A DNA stretch of 64,000 nt from Tridacna crocea (taxonomy: Eukaryota > Mollusca > Bivalvia > Cardiida > Cardiidae). The position numbers and the translations under genes were made by a program. The number at the start of each line of letters is the position of its first letter. The first letter of the stretch is position 1. The stretch spans positions 2,709,001-2,773,000 of the forward strand of contig OX031063.1 in assembly GCA_943736015.1 (NCBI GenBank), written 5' to 3'. Shown in pieces: positions 29,617 through 40,802 of this stretch. Below the pieces are notes generated by a model. It saw only the letters and a list, made by a program, of their open reading frames with translations. It was not told the origin of the DNA and ran no database searches.

Positions 29617-29846
29617 TTAATTCTTTACCAACCAATGAAATTAAATACTTGTTCAAATTGAAAGCATTTGCAGAAGAGGACAAGTTCAAGGTGGCTAAAT
29701 GGTTGAGATTAATTTTTGATAGGACAGAAAAACATTGTAGGAAAAGGAGAAAATGCTGGTTCCCAGCATTTTCTCCTTTTCCACAATGTTTTTATAAGCT
29801 TTTTTCCTCAGGGTCGTTAGAACGTTGGATGTTGGTGAAGAGTTAA
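29617..29846 (-). mobile_element. TTAA-A, full length
   Basis: TTAA at both ends; central base changed (GGTTCCCAGC). Confidence 0.92.
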
Positions 29847-29934
29847 ATGTGATACTATTAATTAAGATACTGTTGTACAGGCTTGTAAAATACTACCAAT
29901 AAAGTAAACGCAAAATATTTTGATGAAAAAAAAA

Positions 29935-30055
29935 GTCTTTGCTTTGAATTTGGAAAATATTGAAGGAAAATTAGGAAGTGCTTATTACAAGCAATTATTC
30001 CTTTTATTTCAATATTTTTTTCGAGATCTGTCTACTGCAGGGACATAAAACATTA
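29935..30055. repeat. Decayed TTAA-A-like palindrome
   Basis: GGAAAATATTGAAGGAAAAT / ATTCCTTTTATTTCAATATTT arms around GTGCTTATTACAAGCA. Confidence 0.55.
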
Positions 30056-30257
30056 ATTTAATGTGCTTATAATTATGAGTTTCATACTCAGTGATTTTTC
30101 GATACATTTGAATATAATGTATATACAGTTGATTTTACAAGTTATTAACAGTGCCTAAAACTTGTCTGTATACATATTTGTAAATATGCATACTTTTTCA
30201 GTCATATCTTTTGCAGTAATGTCACATTTGTAAACTTTAAAAATTATTATAAATGTC

Positions 30258-30440
30258 TTAACCCTTTACTGCACTGTCCAGAGTTTTAACGAACCTCGTG
30301 AAGAATAATTTTGGAAAACTTGGGAGAAAAGGAGAAAATGCTGGTAACAAACATTAAATTTTCTCCTTTTCTCCCCAAGGTTTCCAACGTCTTCATTCTC
30401 AGAATGGTTAAAAGAATGGATTAGTGGGGTAAAGAGTTGA
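30258..30440. mobile_element. Short TTAA-A variant with two left ends
   Basis: About 183 bp: starts TTAACCCTTTACTGCACTGT and ends GGATTAGTGGGGTAAAGAG, so both ends are of the same (left) type and the element is palindromic throughout. Confidence 0.8.
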
Positions 30441-30478
30441 AATTAAATAGTGAGAAATTCATTTATAGCTAGCTGCTT

Positions 30479-30545
30479 TTGCAGGGGCATTGTAGGTCCA
30501 GAATCTGCCATCTGATCTTGGGTCTACATTGTCCGATGTTCTGTA
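30479..30545 (+). repeat. TTAA-C type hairpin, decayed
   Basis: GGCATTGTAGGTCCAGAATC / TCTTGGGTCTACATTGTCC. Confidence 0.55.
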
Positions 30546-30654
30546 AGATTTTCTAGAAATTCCAACAGCTAGGTCCCTTTTTCCAAGCTGAAACCTATCT
30601 GTTTCATGAATTTGGTTCTGTCAGGGTTGAATCTTTATCAAATAAAACAACGAT

Positions 30655-31076
30655 TTAACAGTGTCAACGAGGAGAGCATTTGACAATGTGAGAAAAGGAG
30701 GAAATGCTAGTAACCAGCATTTTCTCCTTTTCCCACAAAGTTTTCTATGCTTGCATAGACATACTGCATTATTTCATTCACATTTAGTTTCACAACAGCA
30801 AATATTTTATTTTATGGACAAGTCTGACATTCTTAATCTCTGTTAATGAGTGAACCCTTTACCAAACAATTTCGAGTTTTAACAAGCTTTGGAAAGAAGG
30901 CTTTTGAAAACATTGTAGGAAATGAAGAAAATGCTGGTAACCAGCATTTTCTTCTTTTCCCACAATGTCTTCTGCAATTTATGTATAAATTCCACCAATT
31001 TAGCCACTTTTGTTATGTTTCAGTCAATGCTTTCGACTGGAACAAATCTAAAATTTTGCCGTTTTATAAAGAGTAA
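30655..31076 (+). mobile_element. Two TTAA-A copies, adjoining
   Basis: 30,655-30,856 (diverged left half) and 30,853-31,076; the shared junction is GTGAACCC, a changed TTAACCC. Confidence 0.82.
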
Positions 31077-31095
31077 ACCCCAGGAATGCCAAATA

Positions 31096-31400
31096 AACCC
31101 AGTGATAAATTTTTGTCACGAAATAAGACTGGATTAAATGCAGCATCAAAGTTATTTGGTCCATAATGTCACAGCAGACAGTGTAGATACAAGATCAGAC
31201 TGTATGTTTTGTGCAGTCTGATCTTGATCTACATTGGACACAACCCAGTGGTAAATTTACATCTAGAAATAAGACCTGAATAAATGCAATATTAATTGAA
31301 AGTTGATTTGGTCCATGATGTCGACGGAAAGCTGACAATATAGATCAAAGATCAGAATGCAAGTATTGTGTAGTCTGATCTTGATCTACATTGAATGCAA
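31096..31400 (+). repeat. Tandem duplication of a TTAA-C type hairpin with flanks
   Basis: Two units of about 150 bp (31,096-31,245; 31,246-31,400), each with GTGGTAAATTT-like start, TTTGGTCCATAATGTC or relative, then the GTAGATC hairpin and CATTG.A.GCAA. Confidence 0.8.
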
Positions 31401-31410
31401 CCCTGTGGGA

Positions 31411-31761
31411 AATTTCTGCACTGGCGGCAACAGGAGCTAATGTTGTGAGAAGAACTTTCCTGGTCTATGTAATATGTAGCTTTTCGTTACGTTCACTAGT
31501 TATCTAATTTTTTGAAACAGATTGTAGTGAACTTTGTGTTTAGTCTATAGGTTATTGTCCTTCCCGACCTAGAGACACGACACACCGCAAGGGGTGCTGC
31601 TTTGTAACTTTAAATAGATATTGTCAAGCCCTTTTTAGTTTTTCGACTATGCCCCCTTATGTGGTTGATTAGATAATTTTGCTTTGCCAGTGTTTTTGAT
31701 GTGATCATGTCTGTTGTTGTGTCGTAAGTCAACTGATTTACCTTCAAATGAAAAAGAGGGA
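31411..31761. other. No gene seen
   Basis: No repeat or gene recognised. Confidence 0.55.
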
Positions 31762-31988
31762 TTTAGCTCTTCACCACACAATCCCAACTTTTAATAACCC
31801 TGAGAAAGAAAGCCTTTGAAAACATTGTGAGAAAAGGAGAAAATGCTGGTAACCAGCATTTTCTCCTTTTCCCACAATGTTTTCTACCCTTTCCAAATCA
31901 AATTTCAGTTTTTGATTCACATTTATTTTGTTGTCTGCAAGTGCTTTCAATTTGGACTGGGCCAGAATTTTGTTGTTTGGTAGAGTTA
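31762..31988 (+). mobile_element. TTAA-A, full length
   Basis: Left end decayed (TTAGCTCTTCACCACACAAT); right end GGTAGAGTTAA. Confidence 0.9.
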
Positions 31989-31997
31989 AGTGCTTTT

Positions 31998-32316
31998 GCT
32001 AGCAGCTTGTAGATCAAAGTCAGACAGCTAAAAACATGCATCTTGTATCTAAACTGTCATTTACATAAGATAGTATCACCACCCATACAAAGGACATACC
32101 AGTCTTTAGTCTTCATCAGTAGAAAAGAGTTTCAAGTTGTGATCCGAATGAGCATTTTATGAAATTTTGGATTTGATATTAGAACCCCACATATTGAATT
32201 GCCATTTCAAAGTAATGTTAAGGGGAATAATATCTACTTATCGGACAGTGTAGATCTGAGATCAGACTGCACATTTTGTGCAGTCTGATCTTGATCTACA
32301 CTGTCTGCAAAAGGTC
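31998..32316 (+). repeat. Two TTAA-C type hairpins
   Basis: 31,998-32,060 is decayed. 32,239-32,316 is nearly perfect: GGACAGTGTAGATCTGAGAT / TGATCTTGATCTACACTGTC around ACTGCACATTTTGTGCAGT. Confidence 0.75.
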
Positions 32317-32535
32317 ATTGAGTCGCCTAAGGATTAGATTTCAGTTGTATGTGATGTACAGTTCAGTCTTTTGCATTGCACTGAAGGAAGGGAAAAAAAA
32401 ACTTTTTGTAAAAAACCGGCATTGCAAGTAGAAATATTGTCCATTTAGTTTTTAAAAGCAAGAACCTACGAGACGCTGAAAAGATGTCTTGTTAAGACAG
32501 GCGCTTGCTTAATTTAGCTACATTTCATTGTGGGC

Positions 32536-32760
32536 CATGCTCAGAGAACAGGGGGCTTAATGCTTAATCGGTTAAAAAGCATCGACTCATGTCAGCCTGC
32601 AGAGGCTGACATGGGCCAAAACTTTTTGCTGTCGGTCACTTTTTTGCATATCACTGGACCAGCCTACCTCAAGATCAAGTTGATTATCAGACAAAATGAA
32701 TTTCGTTGACCCATAGTTTTGAATTGGCTTGCTTGGTTTAACATGTCACAAAGCATGAAT
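32536..32760 (-). mobile_element. Family D hairpin element
   Basis: CATGCTCAGAGAACAGGGGG end, hairpin ATGTCAGCCTGCAGAGGCTGACAT, and CCAGCCTACCTCAAGATCAA block. Confidence 0.75.
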
Positions 32761-33119
32761 AATACATTTTTCGTTTTCTGTGAAGTCAACGTATGCTAGC
32801 CTAATACAGGTTGTTTGCGTAATGGAGGTGACCTCTAAGATAGATTTTACTGTACATAGTTCTTTTTTCTTTTTAGATTTTTCCCTATGATGGGTACAAA
32901 TACAAATGATATACAGACTGACTCTAAGTTGAGTCTGTTTAGTTAAAGTTGTGTAGATAGTCGTGTTATTATTACCATATGATCATGTTTTACTTGAAAA
33001 CAAGATGTTATTTGTCTGTGATATGGTGTTGAGAAGACGTTTCGTACTCAAGATTGTTTATATTTCGGTTGTGACATTTATCCTCTGTAGAATGCTGTTT
33101 GGCTCATTTGATATCAATA
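32761..33119. other. No gene seen
   Basis: AT-rich; an open frame of about 90 codons starting here runs into a TTAA-A copy and is not credible. Confidence 0.55.
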
Positions 33120-33588
33120 GACCCAGAAAAGGCAGGAAACAATGTGGGGAAAGGAGAAAATGCTGGTCACCAGCATTTTCTCTATATTGCACAATGTTTT
33201 TGAAAGCCTTTATCTCCAGGGTTATGAAAATTTAGAATTGTATTGTAAAGAGTTTTTTTCATAACAGTGCAGACTATTTCAGAACCTAACAAAAAGTATA
33301 ACAATTTACACATAGGCTAAAAAGTATGAAAAGACAAAAATTTCATTTTTCACCAAATACTAAACCCATTACCCCATAGCAAAATTTTAGACCTATCAAA
33401 ATTAAGGCATTTGCAGACAACAATTTCAAAGTGGCTCAAATGGTACAATTTTGCTTTGATAGGAGAGAAAACTTTGTTGGAGAAGGAAAAAAAAATGCTG
33501 GTTACCAGCATCTCCTTTTCCCACAATGTTTTCAAAAGCTTTCTTCCTCAGGGGCGTTAAAAGTCAGAATTGTGTGGTAAAGCGATAA
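33120..33588 (-). mobile_element. TTAA-A partial and full copies
   Basis: 33,120-33,253 is a half element with an intact GGAGAAAATGCTGGTCACCA centre. 33,360-33,588 is complete but with one palindrome arm shortened (CAGCATCTCC). Confidence 0.82.
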
Positions 33589-33621
33589 ATTTCTAAATTG
33601 CTAAGCGAAAGGCACTGGCCT

Positions 33622-34030
33622 TTAACCCTTTACCAAACAATCCCTGGTTTTGACGACCCTGTTGAAGAAGTCTTCTGAAAACACTGTGGGAAAAGGAGAA
33701 AATGCTGGTGACCAGCATTTTCTCCTTTTCCCACAATGTTTTCAACTTTCCAAAGTAAAGTATCAACTTTGGAGTAACGTTTATTTTGTCGTCTGCAGAT
33801 GCTTTTAATTTGGAAAAGTCTAAAATTTTGTCGTTTGGTAAAGAGTTAATGGACAGTATAGATCAAGATTAGACTGCATATAATGTGCAGTCTGATCCTG
33901 GTTCAACACTGCCCTAAATGGATGTATTATATAACTAAAACATACCAAGTTTGAAATATTTTTATGCGAGATTTTACTATCAGCTTGAAAGTTTTATTTC
34001 ATTCCTTTAGCAGGATAAAGATTTTATAAG
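33622..34030 (+). mobile_element. TTAA-A and TTAA-C sharing one TTAA
   Basis: TTAA-A 33,622-33,849; TTAA-C 33,846-34,030, with hairpin GGACAGTATAGATCAAGATT / TGATCCTGGTTCAACACTGC and end TAGCAGGATAAAGATTTTA. Confidence 0.85.
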
Positions 34031-34210
34031 AAAAAATATTGAAGTACTGAAATGTTTTATAACATTTCATATATTTAGCAATGCACAGATTAAATTTGTA
34101 GTGCTAAATAATGGAATAAAGTTCTAAATAAATGAAATAAAGGGATTCTTTGCCAGTTGATGGATATTTCACTATTTTAAGCTTTTTTGTCAGAGTATCT
34201 TGTAAAGATG

Positions 34211-34290
34211 ATGATAGTATAGTTCAAGATCAGACTGCACCTTCTGTGTAGTCTAATTTTGATCAATTCTGCCTGCATCAGCAACTCAAT
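34211..34290 (+). repeat. TTAA-C type hairpin
   Basis: GATAGTATAGTTCAAGATCA / TAATTTTGATCAATTCTGCC, diverged. Confidence 0.65.
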
Positions 34291-34348
34291 CAGGGTCAGC
34301 AGTTGAACGGATAAAATCTTCTTGGCAGCTGCAGGTTTAAATTAAGTT

Positions 34349-34577
34349 TTAACCCATTACCACACAATCCCTACTTTTGATGCCCCTGAGAAAGAAGCCT
34401 TTAGAAAACATTGTGGGAAAAGGAGAAAATGCTGGTAACCAGCATTTTCTCCTTTTCCAACAATGTTTTCTACCCTTCAGAAAGCAAATATAAAATTTTC
34501 AGTCACTTTTATTTTGCGGTCTGCAAATGGTGTCGATTTGGACAAACCTAAAATTTTGTCATTTGGTAATGAATTAA
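34349..34577 (+). mobile_element. TTAA-A, full length
   Basis: Close to the family majority sequence; TTAA at both ends. Confidence 0.94.
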
Positions 34578-34634
34578 ATGGCATTTTATAGAAGGGTAAA
34601 TGAAAGTTTATTTACTAACGATAATATTTGAGTA

Positions 34635-34886
34635 ATGCTCTGTGAAAAGGTGGTTTCATGCATCTACGAAAAGTATTGACCCAGGTCAGCCTGCGCATTC
34701 CGCGCAGGCTGAGCTGGGTCAATACTTTTTGTTATCGACCAATTTTCAGCATTTCAAAGGGGAAGTCTACTCTTGATACAGTACGTTGTTGGACCAAATA
34801 GACTTTACGGATACATCATTATGTGATGACTTGCTTGGTATCACGTATCACGGGTGTGCATTAAGCCCCCTTTTTGGAGAGCAGGA
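34635..34886 (+). mobile_element. Family D hairpin element, well preserved
   Basis: Ends ATGCTCTGTGAAAAGGTGGT / CCCCCTTTTTGGAGAGC. Long hairpin AAAGTATTGACCCAGGTCAG / CTGAGCTGGGTCAATACTTT around CCTGCGCATTCCGCGCAGG. Confidence 0.85.
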
Positions 34887-34930
34887 CTCGTGTAGTTGTA
34901 GCGTTGTATTATAGAGATGTTGAAAACTTT

Positions 34931-36396
34931 TTTTAGCTCACCTGAGCACAACGTGCTCAAGGGGAGCTTTTAGGATCACCCGGTGTCCGTCGTCCGTCGT
35001 CCGTCGTGCGACGTGCGTCGTGCGTCGTCCGTCGTCCGTCGTGCGTCGTCAACAATTCTTTAAACATCAACTCCTCCTAAACCGCTGAGCGGATTTGGAC
35101 CAAACTTGGCAGGAATGTTCCTTGGGAGGTCCTCTTTAAAAATTGTTCACAGAATTTGATTCCATCAAAAACTCTGGTTGCCATGGCAACGAAATGGAAT
35201 TTTTTAGCAAATTCTTTAAAAATCTTCTTCTCTGAAACCGCTGGTTGGATTTTGAAATAATTTCACAGATATGTTCCTTGGGTGACCCTTTTCAAAAATT
35301 GTTCGTGAAATTTTGATTCGTCAAAAAATGTGGCTCTGGTGAATGGGGGCTTCTTGCACTATACAGAAATGAAGGAATTCTTTAAAAATCTTCTCCTCTG
35401 AAACCGCTGGTCGGATTTTGAAATAATTTCAGAGATATGTTCCTTGGGTGACCCTTTTCAAAAATTGTTCGTGAAATTTTGATCTGTCAAAAAATGTGGC
35501 TCTGGTGAATGGGGGCTTCTTGCACTGTACAAAAATGAAGGAATTCTTAAAAATTCTTCTTCTCTGAAACCACTGGTCAGATTTTGAAATAATTTGACAG
35601 AGTTGTTCCTTGGGTTACCCTTTTCAAAAATTGTTCGCGAAATTTTGATTGGTCAAGAAACATGGCTCTGGTGAATGGGGGCTACTTGCACTATATAGAA
35701 ATGAAGAAATTCTTGAAAATTCTTCTTCTCTGAAATGGCTGGACAGATTTTGAAATAATTTCACAGAGATGTTCCTTGGGTGACCCTTTTCTAAAACTGT
35801 TCGCAAAATTTTGATTGGCCAAGAAACATGGCTCTAGTGAATGGGGGCTACTTGCACTATATGGAAATGAAGAAATTCTTGAAAATTCTTCTTCTCTGAA
35901 ACCCGTGGTCAGATTTTAAAATAATCTGACAGAGATGTTTCCTTGGGTGACCCTTTCCAAAAGCTGTACATATAATTTTGATCCATCAAGAAACATGGCT
36001 CTTGTGAATGGGAGCTACTTGCACTATATGGACATGATGAAATTCTTTAAAATTCTCTTTCTCTGAAACCCCTGGTCGATTTTGAAATTATTTCAGAGAG
36101 ATGTTCCTTGGGTGACCCTTTTCAAAACTTGTTCGTAAATTTTGATCCATCAAGAAACATGGCTCTCGTGGATGGGGGCTACTTGCTCTTATACAGAAAT
36201 GAAGAATTCTTAAAAATTCTTCTTTTTGAAACTGATGGTCAGATTTCGAAATGACTTTTACAGGTGACCTTTTGAAAATTGCTTGGCAAAATTATAAATT
36301 TGGTTCCAATGTTTCAATACCTCAAAAAAAAAATAGACTATGGTCATCTCAAAAATTCAGGTGAGCGATCCAGGGCCATCTTGGCCCTCTTGTTTA
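34931..36396 (+). mobile_element. Pearl/Helentron-like element with about seven 165-bp tandem units
   Basis: The 5' end reads TTTTAGCTCACCTGAGC, with a short stem (GAGCACAACGTGCTC). A GTCCGTCGTC minisatellite at about 34,986-35,050 follows. Tandem units start near 35,209, 35,373, 35,538, 35,703, 35,870, 36,038 and 36,203, each opening with AAATTCTTnAAAATTCTTCT and CTGAAACC. The 3' end is GGTGAGCGATCC, a hairpin GGGCCATCTTGGCCC, then TCTTGTTTA. No protein is encoded. The layout (conserved ends, 3' hairpin, tandem core) fits bivalve pearl elements and Helentron-associated elements; the family name is an inference. Confidence 0.75.
34986..35050 (+). repeat. GTCCGTC/GTGCGTC minisatellite
   Basis: Degenerate repeats of GTCCGTC and GTGCGTC just inside the 5' end of the pearl-like element, a place where related elements often carry microsatellites. 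Confidence 0.85.
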
Positions 36397-37174
36397 GAGT
36401 ATATTGTACCTCAACTTCATGTTAGTGACCTATGTGCAGTGACCTATGTGCAGAAACTTATGACATATCCTTACTAATTTTGGATAATAATAGATGTTTC
36501 GTAGCAACTGTTGTTAGGTATTGTTCAGTGAGAGATGCTGATTTTTACTCAGCAGTTAATTACATTATCATTGAGGGTAGAACGTTTTCTATTTACGACC
36601 CAGTGGAAGAGGGCCCTGTGAAAAAATATTGTTAAAAAAGGAGCATAAGGCAAAAAAGGTTTATGCCTGGTTACGTGTTTGACTGGAACATTTTTGATAA
36701 TCATCTTTAATGATTAGATTTGCAACAACTGTTTTGATTTGCTGGAGCTTTAGACTTGTAACAATCATTTTGATTGGCTGGAGCAAAGTTAGGATGGGTG
36801 ATCTACCTAAAGGTTATAACAGGTTGGTGTAGAACACAAGTATTTGTTCACAATTCAAAGAAAGAGATGAAAAAAAGTATGATTTGATAAAGGGAAAAAA
36901 CTAATAAACTATTTTATTATATAATTATGTAATACATAGAAATCATCACAATAATTATTGTTTTTTGTTATATTTTGCTTTGCAAATATGTGCCATTATA
37001 TGTATTGTATTGTGATATGTGATAACTGTCATTTTTTTTATATGACCCCAATATTGCAAATCAGACTCACCTATGTTTATTGTAAATAAAAGAATAATCA
37101 AATCCTAAAGAACTGTTTGACGAAATTGATATCAATTGTTGTTATTAAGTACAAATATTGAAAATATGTAGTCT
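36397..37174. other. No gene; short imperfect tandem repeat
   Basis: 36,712-36,783 has two 36-bp units ending GATTTGCTGGAGC / GATTGGCTGGAGC. The rest is AT-rich with nothing recognised. Confidence 0.55.
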
Positions 37175-37610
37175 TTACAACAATTTTTTGACTTTTAACA
37201 ACCCTGAGGAAGAAGCTTTTTGAAGACATTGTGAGGAAAAGGAGAAAATGTCTGTAACCAGCATTTTCTCATTTTCCCATAGTGTTTTCTGCTCTCGCAA
37301 GAAAAAACTTTGTCATCTTTGCCACCTTTAATTTGTAGTCCACATTTAGGCAAGTGCACAATTTTATTATTTGATAATGAGTTAACCCTTTACTCCATAA
37401 ATACTCATTTCTACCCATTATTTGTAGGAGCCTTTGGAAAACATTGTGGCAAAAGGTGAAATTGCTCGTGACGAGCAATTTCACCTTTTACCACAATGTT
37501 TTCTACACTATCAAAAAGTGTCATATACACGTAAGAAACCGCTTCATCCTTGCTGTTATTTAGGGTCAATTGTAGATACCATAGAAATGGCTTATGGGGT
37601 AAAGGGTTAA
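37175..37610. mobile_element. TTAA-A and TTAA-B sharing one TTAA
   Basis: TTAA-A (+) about 37,175-37,385, TTAA-B (-) 37,382-37,610: the same order and orientation as at 2,739-3,194. Confidence 0.88.
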
Positions 37611-37641
37611 GAATATAAAAGGCTTTTATAGAACATATTTT

Positions 37642-38121
37642 CCATCCTTTACCTCATGACAAAATTTTAGACTTGTCCAAATTGAAAGCTTTTGCAGACG
37701 ACAAAGGTAATTTGTTTTTGTAAGAGTATAGATAACATTGTGGAACATGGAAAAAATGCTAGTTTGCATAATTTTCTCCTTTTTTCACATTGATTTCAAA
37801 GGCCTTCTTCCCCATGGGTTGTTAAAACTGAGATTGTTGGTAAAGAGATGAACGTTCAACAGGAGAGTTCCATTCTTTTATTACTGTTGTCTGAAAAAAA
37901 TATACAAAACTCAATTAACTTTTTACCAAAGGACAAAATTTTAGAGTAGTACAAATTGAAAGCATTTGCAGACTGCAAAATCATGTGAATCAAAAATTGA
38001 AATTCCATTTGGAAGGATAGAAAACATTGTGGGAAAAAGAGAACATGCTGGTTACCACAATGTTTTCAAAAGCTTTCTTTTTCAGGGTCGTTAAAAGTCG
38101 AGATTGTGTGGTAAAGAGAAC
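37642..38121 (-). mobile_element. Two TTAA-A copies
   Basis: 37,642-37,850 is diverged. 37,915-38,121 lacks the second palindrome arm (GCTGGTTACCACAATG). Confidence 0.82.
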
Positions 38122-39473
38122 TCCTGTCGATACTATTGTAGAAAATGCTTTTCGTACTGAAATTGAGAAAGTTTTCAATTGTCCTAGCAAGTGAACATAT
38201 TCACAGAATTTGAACTTCAATTTCACTGAATTTGTGGAGAAAATGTATATATACAAAAAAAAAAAGGTTGTATAAGTTTTCGTAAAACTTTGGTACAAAA
38301 TTGTTGTTGATTTATTTGTTGTAAAGTAGTTAAAACAATATTGTATCAAAGATTTCTGTTTTCAATTACATTTTGTGTGTGCAACTTTGAAAAAAATAGT
38401 TTTGTAAATAATGTAGTTAAAATAAAGTGTACTGATACAGTGTATAACATTTTGACATTATTTTTATTTGTGTATGAAGTCTTTTATTATGTTATGATTG
38501 TAATTTTTATACTGATATTATAATTTCATCTTCAATATAACATAGTAATATTACCATAATGCCCGAACTTACTCTGGTTTTTTTTTTTGTATATGGTCTG
38601 TTTAAATGAAAATGGTTCAAGCATTCAAAATTCTCATGAGATCAAGGCTGCAGAAAATTGAAATTATGTTCGATTAAACAGAATTCTGGTTATTATAATG
38701 CACTTTTTTATCAAAGATATCACTGAATCAGTTTGCCAACATCCTGTTTGGTGTCCATGACTGTGAGGTAGAGTGTTGGCCTAGTAATCATACAGTCCCA
38801 AACCGAGACCTAGAAGTGGGTGTCAACTTTGGGATTTTTCATTGGCCCACACATTTGACCAGAGTGCTGGTGTAGTTCCCTGGAAGCAGAATACAGAGAG
38901 ACTAGTAAAAGTTGTAAGAACTTTATTACAAAAGGAGAGAATACTCGTTTTAAGCAACTTCTTCTTTTGCCACATTGTTTTCAAAAGTGATTGTTTGCTA
39001 AATTCAAAAGTGAATTACACACAGATGAAAAGATTTTTACAGGAAGTGATGATTCATGACCAATAATGATGAAAGGTGAGCTGACGTGAGTTAAGTATTT
39101 TTAAACCTTATACATGTGTGATTCAGCTTGAAATTCAAACAGATATATTGAGTTTTTACTTCAAAAACCAGATAAATTGGCATTTGATCATTATCCTTTA
39201 GATGATTAGTTCATCTTACGTTATATTACAGTTTTATTTATCACAGTTTATCAAAACTCTTCCAATGGCCAGTTTTGCCAGTATTTCACCAAAGTTGTTT
39301 TCGTCATAGAACCATTTTCATTTAGAAAGACCAAATATGGTTTAAATATTCTTCATCATGAAATCATTGTTACATGTCGTTGAAACAATGTTAAAGTCAT
39401 TTGTATACCATTTGTTTGTTGTTTATCCTTGTTTTCCGGTCAGTCTTCTTTGCCAAGTGGCCTCATTCACCAA
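38122..39473. other. No gene; repeat scraps
   Basis: 38,762-38,830 resembles a SINE head (GTGAGGTAGAGTGTTGGCCT). 38,925-38,990 has a TTAA-B-like core (AAAAGGAGAGAATACTCG). Otherwise AT-rich with A and T runs. Confidence 0.5.
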
Positions 39474-39930
39474 CTTTTTTTGACCATTTACTATATGGTC
39501 CAGAGTTTTATCAACCCTGAAGAAGATTGAAAGCTTTTGAAAACATTGTGGAGAAAGGAGAAAAGTTAACCCTTTCCCAAACAATCCCTGGTTTTTACGG
39601 GTCAGAAATAGAAGCCCTTTGAAAGCATTGTGGGAAAAGGAGAAAATGCTGGTAACCAGCATTTTCTCCTTTTCCCACAATGTTTTCTACCCTATCATAT
39701 AGAGAAGTCATCTTTTTAGCAACTGTTAATTTGTCATCTGCAAAATGATTTTAATTTTGTCTGGTCCAAAATTTGCCGTTTGGGAAAGGGTTAACCAGCA
39801 TTTTCTACTTTTCCCACAATGTTTTCTATCCTACCAAGGATATATTTCATCATTCTGGCCACCTTTACTTTGTTGTTTGCGAATTTTTTTTTTAACCAGT
39901 CTAAAATTTTGGTAGTTTGATAAAGAGTAA
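39474..39930 (+). mobile_element. TTAA-A interrupted at its centre by another TTAA-A
   Basis: The outer copy has its left half at 39,474-39,569 and right half at 39,791-39,930. The inner full-length copy, 39,566-39,794, sits exactly at the palindrome centre, leaving GGTTAACCAGC at the right junction. Confidence 0.9.
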
Positions 39931-40239
39931 AGGCCTTCATTTCTCATTTTCTTGTCCTGTTAAGGGTTTATTGACAGTTTGGCTATTTTACCGGAACAAT
40001 ATCAAGACCTATTCATAAAATTTTTCTTACCAAATATGCAAAAGAGAGCTCTAAGGGAGATTACTCCACTGGACTAGCAGTGACATATACCGGCAAACAC
40101 ATTTGAAAGCAATTAAATTTATTAGGTTATACATCGGGCAATGATTTTGAATAATAATTGAGTGACGGTGCCTTTGACGGCCAGCTGTAACCAAAAATTT
40201 TCGTTGTATGGTTTTAAAGGCCATTTTCAACATGTTATA
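39931..40239. other. No gene seen
   Basis: Nothing recognised. Confidence 0.55.
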
Positions 40240-40440
40240 TTTCTCTTTCTCTATTCTTCCTAAGCGACTGGCTGCTTCCCATGTAACATCAAGACAATGG
40301 ATAGCATTGAGAGAGGAATGAATCCTGTTGCAATGACTTATCAATTTTGGAAGAAATTGGCCAAGCTGGGAATTGAACCTTCAATCCCCCTGCACACTTC
40401 CGACCTTAAACTTTGAGCCTCTGCTCTGAAACCTTCTGAA
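40240..40440 (-). mobile_element. SINE, reverse, partial
   Basis: GAGAGGAATGAATCCTGTTG and GGGAATTGAACCTTCAATCC (B box reversed) match the second SINE family. Confidence 0.65.
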
Positions 40441-40674
40441 TCTTGTATGGCTCAGTGTGGGACTCAGCCCTAAGTTTTTTTGTTTGTGTGTTTTAAGGCA
40501 AAATACTTGAAAACCCCAGCCTAGTACTGATGAAAATCTAGAAAATACACAAATATGTGAGCTGTTGCAATGATATAACAGAAATAATGTTGAAAGTGGT
40601 GAAAAACACCAGTCAATCAATCAATCGGGAACATCTACATGCACTACATGTCATCTCATCAAGATACACACATG

Positions 40675-40785
40675 TGAGTGACCTTGTACCTCTGTGGTTA
40701 GTATATCGGACTCATTTACCAACTTTTTTTGACCATTTACCATATGGTCCCAAGTGCAGATTCAATATCCTGTTGAGGCAATATT
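40675..40785 (+). mobile_element. tRNA-like SINE fragment
   Basis: CCTCTGTGGTTAGTATATCG head with GCAGATTCAATATCC; interrupted by a CCAACTTTTTTTGACCATTT block also found at about 39,470. Confidence 0.5.
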
Positions 40786-40802
40786 CTTTCTGGCCATTTT
40801 TT

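Larger units (their letters stand above)
29145..29903 (+). other. Probable start of INF2-like 3' UTR with candidate poly(A) signal
   Basis: Non-coding sequence after the TGA. The first AATAAA in a plausible place is at 29,898-29,903; another AATAAA follows near 30,627. The interval includes a TTAA-C-type hairpin and a TTAA-A copy, so if this end is used the message carries two strong hairpins. The true cleavage site cannot be fixed from sequence. Confidence 0.4.
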
